Source: Populus alba
Lineage: Eukaryota > Streptophyta > Magnoliopsida > Malpighiales > Salicaceae
Length of the DNA stretch: 64,000 nucleotides
Direction of reading: 5' to 3'
Assembly: GCF_005239225.2 (NCBI RefSeq)
Contig: NC_133287.1
Span: forward strand, 17,364,519-17,428,518
Shown here: positions 58,651 through 64,000 of the stretch, in pieces
How the letters are laid out: every line of letters starts with the position of its first letter
Numbering within the stretch: the stretch's first letter is position 1
Notes under the pieces: model-generated
The model's database searches: none
Told to the model about the DNA's origin: nothing
What the model saw: only the letters and a program-made list of their open reading frames with translations
Program-made: the position numbers and the translations under genes

Positions 58651-60640
58651 GGATAAAAATCTTATATTGAAGTAGTTAAATAAAATAAATTAAATTAAAT
58701 TGGTAAATATGCTTTGAGAAATATTGGAGCCAATGTATAAATAAAAGACATAGTAAGGTCAATGTAAAAAAATAAAAATAAAAATAAAAGAGAATGTGAG
58801 GGGTTAATATGGAAATTAAGAAAACATAAGGGGCTAATATGTAAATAAAGTAAGTGAGGGTAAGATGCAAACAAAGAAAGTTATAATTATAAATAAAAAA
58901 GAATTGTTTAGAAATCTCTTGAAATGGCCGGCTATAAAAGGAAAAAAGTGGGAAGAAAAAATGAGCTAGAAATCTTACACAAAAAAAAGTTATATTAGAG
59001 AATTAAAGGGTGTTAAAAATGAGATTTACACAAAAAAAAATTTTTTGAAGAACTCCAAGGAATTCAACCTTGATAGGGGCAGCACAAAGGAGAGAAAAAT
59101 AGGGTGAAAGAAATTTGATTCATCTTGGAATTTATTCTTTAATTTCTTGTTTTTTAAGGGGTAATGAATTCCTTTAATAAGTTTTTTTAACTTGTTTTGT
59201 GTTTTTCTTGAATTGTTGGACTATTTGGTAGAGATTCATGGTTTATGAAGTTGAATATGAAATTGTGTTTTGATGATATTTGATACATGTGATGAATAAA
59301 AAAAAAAGGTTAGTAGAGATAATTTTTATTTTAATGAATGGATTGATAAAGTTGATGGGTTTAATATTTATGTTAGATAATGATATATGAAGGTATTATA
59401 TGTTATTATTGCTGAAAATAATGGAAAATACACAGAGAAATAAGTAAAAACTTGTTAAATTTAGAAATAAAAAAACTGGACAGTTTGTCTCTCAATTTCT
59501 TCTTTAAGATTAGGACCTAGGATGATGGAACTTAAGATAATTTCATTCATAAAAGTTATATATATTGATGATACATTTCAAAAAAAATACTAACCTTGCT
59601 TAAATCCAAATGAGAAAACACTAAATATGAGAATAAAACCAAAGCATGGTCTAAACTAAAATCAACATGATAGTTTTTTTTCTACTGTAATTTGTGAGTT
59701 TAAGCATGTAGATGGAAAAATTAAGTCTAGTCATCTTCATCAAAGTTTTTATACATATGTTTTAGCTTTTCAAATAAAGAAATCACTTATAAAATCAAGT
59801 TCTATAAAATCTAGTTATAATCACAATATTAAATAGTGTTCTGAGTTAATTACGTTGAACCACTTGAAATTTATAAAATGCGAACTCTTGTTTAGAGTTG
59901 TTCTTGATTAAAAATGTTGAATTATTGAGGGAATGAAAATGAAAAGTGTGTGTATGCACGGACAAGGCTTGAAATTAATAAAGTGTACCTATTGGTACAG
60001 GTGAGATTGTGGACGTTAAACGACAACGGGGGACAATTAGTAGAGCATAGATTTCAGGTAAGTACTCGACATTTTAGATTATTGATGTTGTTGTAAAATG
60101 GATGTTAACATTTTTATTATGCAAATTTATTATGAAAATATTGGTTAGACCAGTTTCCTGATGATAAGACAAGTGTCCTGTGAATGGTTATTCATTAAAC
60201 CAATTTTTTGATGATAAGACTAGTGCCCTGTAAATAAGTTATTACTTGCATCATTTTTTTTTTTATGATAGGACTGATGCTATAGGAATGGATAATTAGT
60301 AAAACCAGTTTCCTGGTTTGAAACTGATACCTTGTTAAATGGATAATTATGAAAATTTTTTATTGGATTAACGGGAATTAAAACCCTAAATAATGAGTTG
60401 TTTAAAAAAAATGATAGAATATTGTATAAATGCCTAAATTGTTTAATTAATCTTATGATGCTTTATAAATCAATAATTTTTCATCAGCATAGCATCTCCT
60501 AATTGATGAATTTTATGTTTAAAAATGAGAAATTTCCTTATTTTTCCTCTCATAACTACGAAATAAGTTTTAAAATATTTTTGATGTTACAAATTTTATA
60601 CTTTAGAAGAAATAGAATTGTACGGGGGTGTTAATATAGG
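58650..60640 (+). repeat. LTR-like sequence with TATA box
   Basis: CTATAAAAGG at 58932-58941 precedes a purine-rich leader and a long non-coding tract. A GGTGAGATTGTGG...TTCAGGTAAG block lies at about 60001-60064, and a degenerate ~60-bp array at 60149-60360. GGGGGTGTTAATA at about 60625-60637 resembles a 3' LTR end. Could be the 3' LTR of the decayed gypsy element or a separate solo LTR; its 5' edge is not defined. Confidence 0.4.
60149..60360 (+). repeat. Degenerate ~60-bp minisatellite (four units)
   Basis: Units begin near 60149, 60209, 60262 and 60313 with ACCAGTTTCCTG/ACCAATTTTTTG, followed by GATGATAAGAC or its variants, a GTGTCCTGT/GTGCCCTGT block and ATGGATAAT. The layout parallels the array at 20985-21240 but the sequence differs. 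Confidence 0.6.
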
Positions 60641-60959
60641 TTACCTAAATTTATACATGGCATAGAATATTATTTTTTCAAACACGATTTATTTATTTTC
60701 TTAAGAATATAAAATAATTCTTAATTTTAGCACAAATAAATTTTATGCTTGCTTCATGTGTGAATTACATTTCCAATAATATTTTTTTAAAAATAAGTTT
60801 TTTTTTTATTAAAATTAAAATTTTTATATTTTTATAAAAGCAACTAAATGGGTTAACCCAACTTTAAACCCGTACATTGATGGTCAAACTCTAATAGGCG
60901 GGGGATCCGACTTCAAACAACATATTGTTTTTCCTTTCAGATAAAAAAAAAAAATTCAC

Positions 60960-61207
60960 TAAAATTCTCGACGTCTTCCTCTCTTCTTTGTTTCTGTTAG
61001 GGTTAGCACACTCTCTCTCTGTATCTTGCTCCCCGATTGATCGAACTGAGCTTAGAAAATCTTAAAATCCCTAATCCTCTACTTTCAGCAGGTACAAGAT
61101 TCTATCCTATTGTTTTTTCTCTCTTTCTTGAAATTAGCATGAACTGTTGCCTGCTGACTTCGATTTATTGGATCAGATTACAACTATAGCCGTCAATTCA
61201 ATTAACC
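60960..61207 (+). promoter_or_regulatory. SPT5 5' UTR with probable leader intron
   Basis: Pyrimidine-rich leader (CTCTCTCTCTG near 61010). CAG|GTACAAG at 61089-61098 and GGATCAG at 61170-61176 define a probable 85-bp leader intron (61092-61176). No clear TATA box. Confidence 0.5.
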
Positions 61208-63309
61208 ATGTCTCGTCGAAGAGACGAAGACGACGACCTTGAAGATGAAGAGTATGAGGAGCAGGAAGAGCAAGTAATGGATGAAGAAGAGGAGGAATAT
61301 TATGAGGGTGAAGAAGAGGAAGCGATTAGGAAGAGACGGAGATCAGATTTCTTTGATGATATTGCGGAGGAGGAGGAGGAGGAGGAGGACGATGATGATG
61401 GGGATGAGGATTATGGTGGCGGTGGTGGTGGAGGAGGAGGTGGTGGTGGTAGGAAGCAGAAGGGGAAGAAGCGGCGTGGCTCAGAGTTTTTTGATGATAT
61501 TGCTCAAGTTGCCAGTGATGACGAGGAGGATGAAGATGATGGCGAGGACGGTATGTTTGTTTAAATTTTAAGCCCTTTTTTTTTAGTAATGGTGGTGAAT
61601 TCAATGCTCTTAATTGTGCTTTTGTAAATGCAGATTTTATAGTTGACGATCACGGAGCTGATTTACCTGATGAGGGTAGTGGTAGAAGGATGCATCGTAG
61701 GCCGTTACTGCCTGCAGAAGAGGATCAAGAAGATGTTGAAGCACTTGAGAGAAGTATTCAAGCAAGATATGCAAAGTCAATGCACTCAGAATATGATGAA
61801 GAGACTACGGAAGTGGAGCAACAAGCTCTTTTGCCATCTGTTCGGGATCCGAAATTATGGATGGTTAAGTGTGCGGTATGTCTATCATTCGTCAATGGGC
61901 ATGGTTTTTCTTATTTGTGGTACTAGATGTGTTCATGTACTTATTTAATTGTTCTTTAATATTCATCAGATTGGCCGTGAACGGGAGACGGCTGTTTGTT
62001 TAATGCAAAAATACATTGATAAAGGATCGGAGTTGCAAATTCGGTCTGCTATTGCTCTTGATCATCTTAAAAACTATATATATATTGAAGCAGACAAAGA
62101 AGCCCATGTGAGAGAGGTATCCTTCTGCTTTGGGGCTTTCCAGTGATTACCGAATCACTCAACTTTTTGCGTTTTCATGCTTATGGATGGAATATGTGAT
62201 CTATTGATTTGCTTCTGCTTCAGGCTTGTAAAGGCTTGCGCAATATTTTTGGGCAGAAAATCATGCTTGTTCCAATCAAAGAAATGACTGATGTTCTTTC
62301 AGTGGAAAGCAAAGCAATTGATCTTTCAAGGGACACCTGGGTCAGAATGAAGACTGGGAATTACAAAGGGGACCTTGCTAATGTATGTTTTATAACTTCT
62401 GTTCCTATTCACCTTCTTGTTCTCAGTTTTTCCTTGCTGATTTTTCGTTCTCTTATTTTGAAGGTTGTAGATGTAGATAATGTCCGGCAGAGAGTTACAG
62501 TAAAGTTAATTCCAAGGATTGACTTGCAGGCTCTTGCAAACAAACTGGTAAGTTTTCACTTCCATTATTGCCCTTTGTTTGGTTGATAGTAGACATATTC
62601 GACTGAGAAAATTGTCTTGTTCAAGGTCATGTCTCATCAAATTGGTGACCTCATGTAGATGCACTAGGCATTCCCTTTTTTATCATCAATATTGCTTTGC
62701 CGATGCATGAGATGGTGTGAAACTTAATTATGGTCGTGCACTTTCATAATAGAAGATGGATTTTGTTACCCCTTTTTCCCCAGGAAGGCAGAGAAGCGCC
62801 AAAAAAGAAGGCATTTGTACCTCCTCCACGTTTTATGAATGTTGAAGAAGCTAGGTAAATACCGATTGCTTCTTTTTTCATTCAAATATCAATAGTACTG
62901 AATTTTTTTGTTTATTATATGATTATTTGTTGTCCCTGTAAATTTTCAGGGAATTACATATTCGTGTAGAACGCAGAAGAGATCCAATGACCGGTGATTA
63001 TTTTTGAAAAATATTGGCGGGATGCTTTTTAAAGATGGTTTCTTGTATAAAACTGTATCAATGAAGTCAATTAGTGCTCAGAACATTAAGCCATCATTTG
63101 ATGAGCTTGAGAAGTTTCGTACACCTGGAGAGAATGGAGATGGTGATATTGCCAGTTTGTCAACCTTGTTTGCAAACAGAAAGAAGGGCCATTTTATGAA
63201 GGGTGATGCAGTTATTGTTGTCAAGGGTGATCTGAAAAATCTAAAGGGATGGGTTGAGAAAGTTGATGAAGAAAATGTACATATTAGACCTGAAATGAAG
63301 GGTCTTCCG
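61208..63309 (+). CDS. SPT5: Transcription elongation factor SPT5, 5' part, frameshifted
   Basis: Seven exons visible: 61208-61550, 61634-61875, 61970-62116, 62224-62382, 62464-62547, 62784-62854 and 62950-63309; the rest lies past the N gap. The N-terminus is very acidic, with a 12-Gly run and two KRR-type clusters, each followed by S-(D/E)-FFDDIA. The NGN domain covers about 186-275 (KLWMVKCAIGRERETAVCLM to MLVPIKEM) and binds SPT4. The first KOW follows (TWVRMKTGNYKGDLA, VTVKLIPRID). SPT5 with SPT4 forms the DSIF-type elongation factor on RNA polymerase II. In exon 7 the frame hits TGA at 63005-63007 after GDYF and resumes as NIGGMLFKDGFLYKT in another frame. The T run (63001-63005) and A run (63007-63011) each look one base too long. 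Removing two bases also restores the phase 0 exit at 63309. This is an assembly error or a broken allele. Confidence 0.9.
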
Positions 63310-63384
63310 GTAAGAATTTGTTGGTAAATTTAAAAATAATCATTTGTCTTTTGTTATGTTGTTAAGAATAGGTTGAATTTGCTT

Positions 63385-63884
63385 NNNNNNNNNNNNNNNN
63401 NNNNNNNNNNNNNNNNNNNNNNNNNNNNNNNNNNNNNNNNNNNNNNNNNNNNNNNNNNNNNNNNNNNNNNNNNNNNNNNNNNNNNNNNNNNNNNNNNNNN
63501 NNNNNNNNNNNNNNNNNNNNNNNNNNNNNNNNNNNNNNNNNNNNNNNNNNNNNNNNNNNNNNNNNNNNNNNNNNNNNNNNNNNNNNNNNNNNNNNNNNNN
63601 NNNNNNNNNNNNNNNNNNNNNNNNNNNNNNNNNNNNNNNNNNNNNNNNNNNNNNNNNNNNNNNNNNNNNNNNNNNNNNNNNNNNNNNNNNNNNNNNNNNN
63701 NNNNNNNNNNNNNNNNNNNNNNNNNNNNNNNNNNNNNNNNNNNNNNNNNNNNNNNNNNNNNNNNNNNNNNNNNNNNNNNNNNNNNNNNNNNNNNNNNNNN
63801 NNNNNNNNNNNNNNNNNNNNNNNNNNNNNNNNNNNNNNNNNNNNNNNNNNNNNNNNNNNNNNNNNNNNNNNNNNNNNNNNNNNN
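63385..63884. other. Assembly gap of exactly 500 N
   Basis: 500 unresolved bases, a placeholder length, so the true distance between flanking contigs is unknown. SPT5 continues into it from the left. Confidence 0.99.
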
Positions 63885-64000
63885 CCTAGTGTCAGAACTC
63901 ATCTTCAAACTTACCCTTATTAATACCTACCAACACTGATCTGCAAAACAACACAACACCAACACCCACCGCTGCTGCCTCCTTCCTGTCCACATCAGAA
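63885..64000 (-). pseudogene. Near-identical copy of the CCHC gene 5' end
   Basis: 116 bases match 27230-27345 with a single difference (T at 63924 versus C at 27269), in the same orientation. It includes the ATG (63902-63900), five further codons, the short UTR exon and the start of the leader intron. Either a second gene copy truncated by the window edge or the other haplotype of the same locus placed after the gap. Reported as a fragment, because whether the copy is intact cannot be seen. Confidence 0.85.

Noticed and set aside
61326..61604. Minus-strand ORF rich in His and Pro
   Set aside because: Antisense of the SPT5 acidic and Gly repeats.

Overview
This window looks like plant nuclear DNA from a woody eudicot, most probably Populus or a close relative in the Salicaceae. 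That is an inference from the protein sequences, the compact GT-AG intron structures, the AT-rich spacers and the families of small dispersed repeats. Nothing in it looks bacterial or organellar. Genes occupy about 40% of the window and the rest is repeat-rich spacer.

Layout: (1) 295-849, minus: 5' part of a mitochondrial DUF1640 (FMP32-like) gene that runs off the left edge. (2) 2364-13822, minus: a complete ten-exon NERD-type gene (PHD, SWIB, Plus3, GYF, GW repeats, CCCH), including an AT-AC U12-type intron. (3) 13.8-24.6 kb: a gene desert with a tandem Helitron-like dimer and LTR-like debris. (4) 24635-27247, minus (5' UTR to about 28.7 kb): a protein with nine CCHC zinc knuckles. (5) 28.7-36.8 kb: spacer with MITE-like repeats, a PIF/Harbinger-like element full of hairpins and two SINE-like copies. 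(6) 36787-40259, plus: a secreted GH9 endo-1,4-beta-glucanase. (7) 43608-43680: tRNA-Glu(CTC). (8) 46382-47133, plus: an unrecognised coding region split across three frames. (9) 48252-50155, plus: chloroplast fructose-bisphosphate aldolase with a GC-AG intron. (10) 51.5-60.6 kb: a decayed Ty3/gypsy element interrupted by two solo LTRs (607 bp and 2504 bp), followed by LTR-like sequence. (11) 61208-63309 and beyond, plus: 5' part of SPT5, with a frameshift just before a gap of exactly 500 N. (12) 63885-64000: beyond the gap, a near-identical copy of the 5' end of the gene in (4).

The genes do not form one pathway. NERD and SPT5 both act on transcription and chromatin, the CCHC protein probably binds RNA, the aldolase serves photosynthetic carbon metabolism, and the GH9 enzyme works on the cell wall. 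I found no new multi-gene system. The most informative observations are the U12 AT-AC intron, the nested solo LTRs, the hairpin chain in the Harbinger-like element, the NERD GW minisatellite, and the gap-flanking duplication together with the SPT5 frameshift, which points to an assembly problem.
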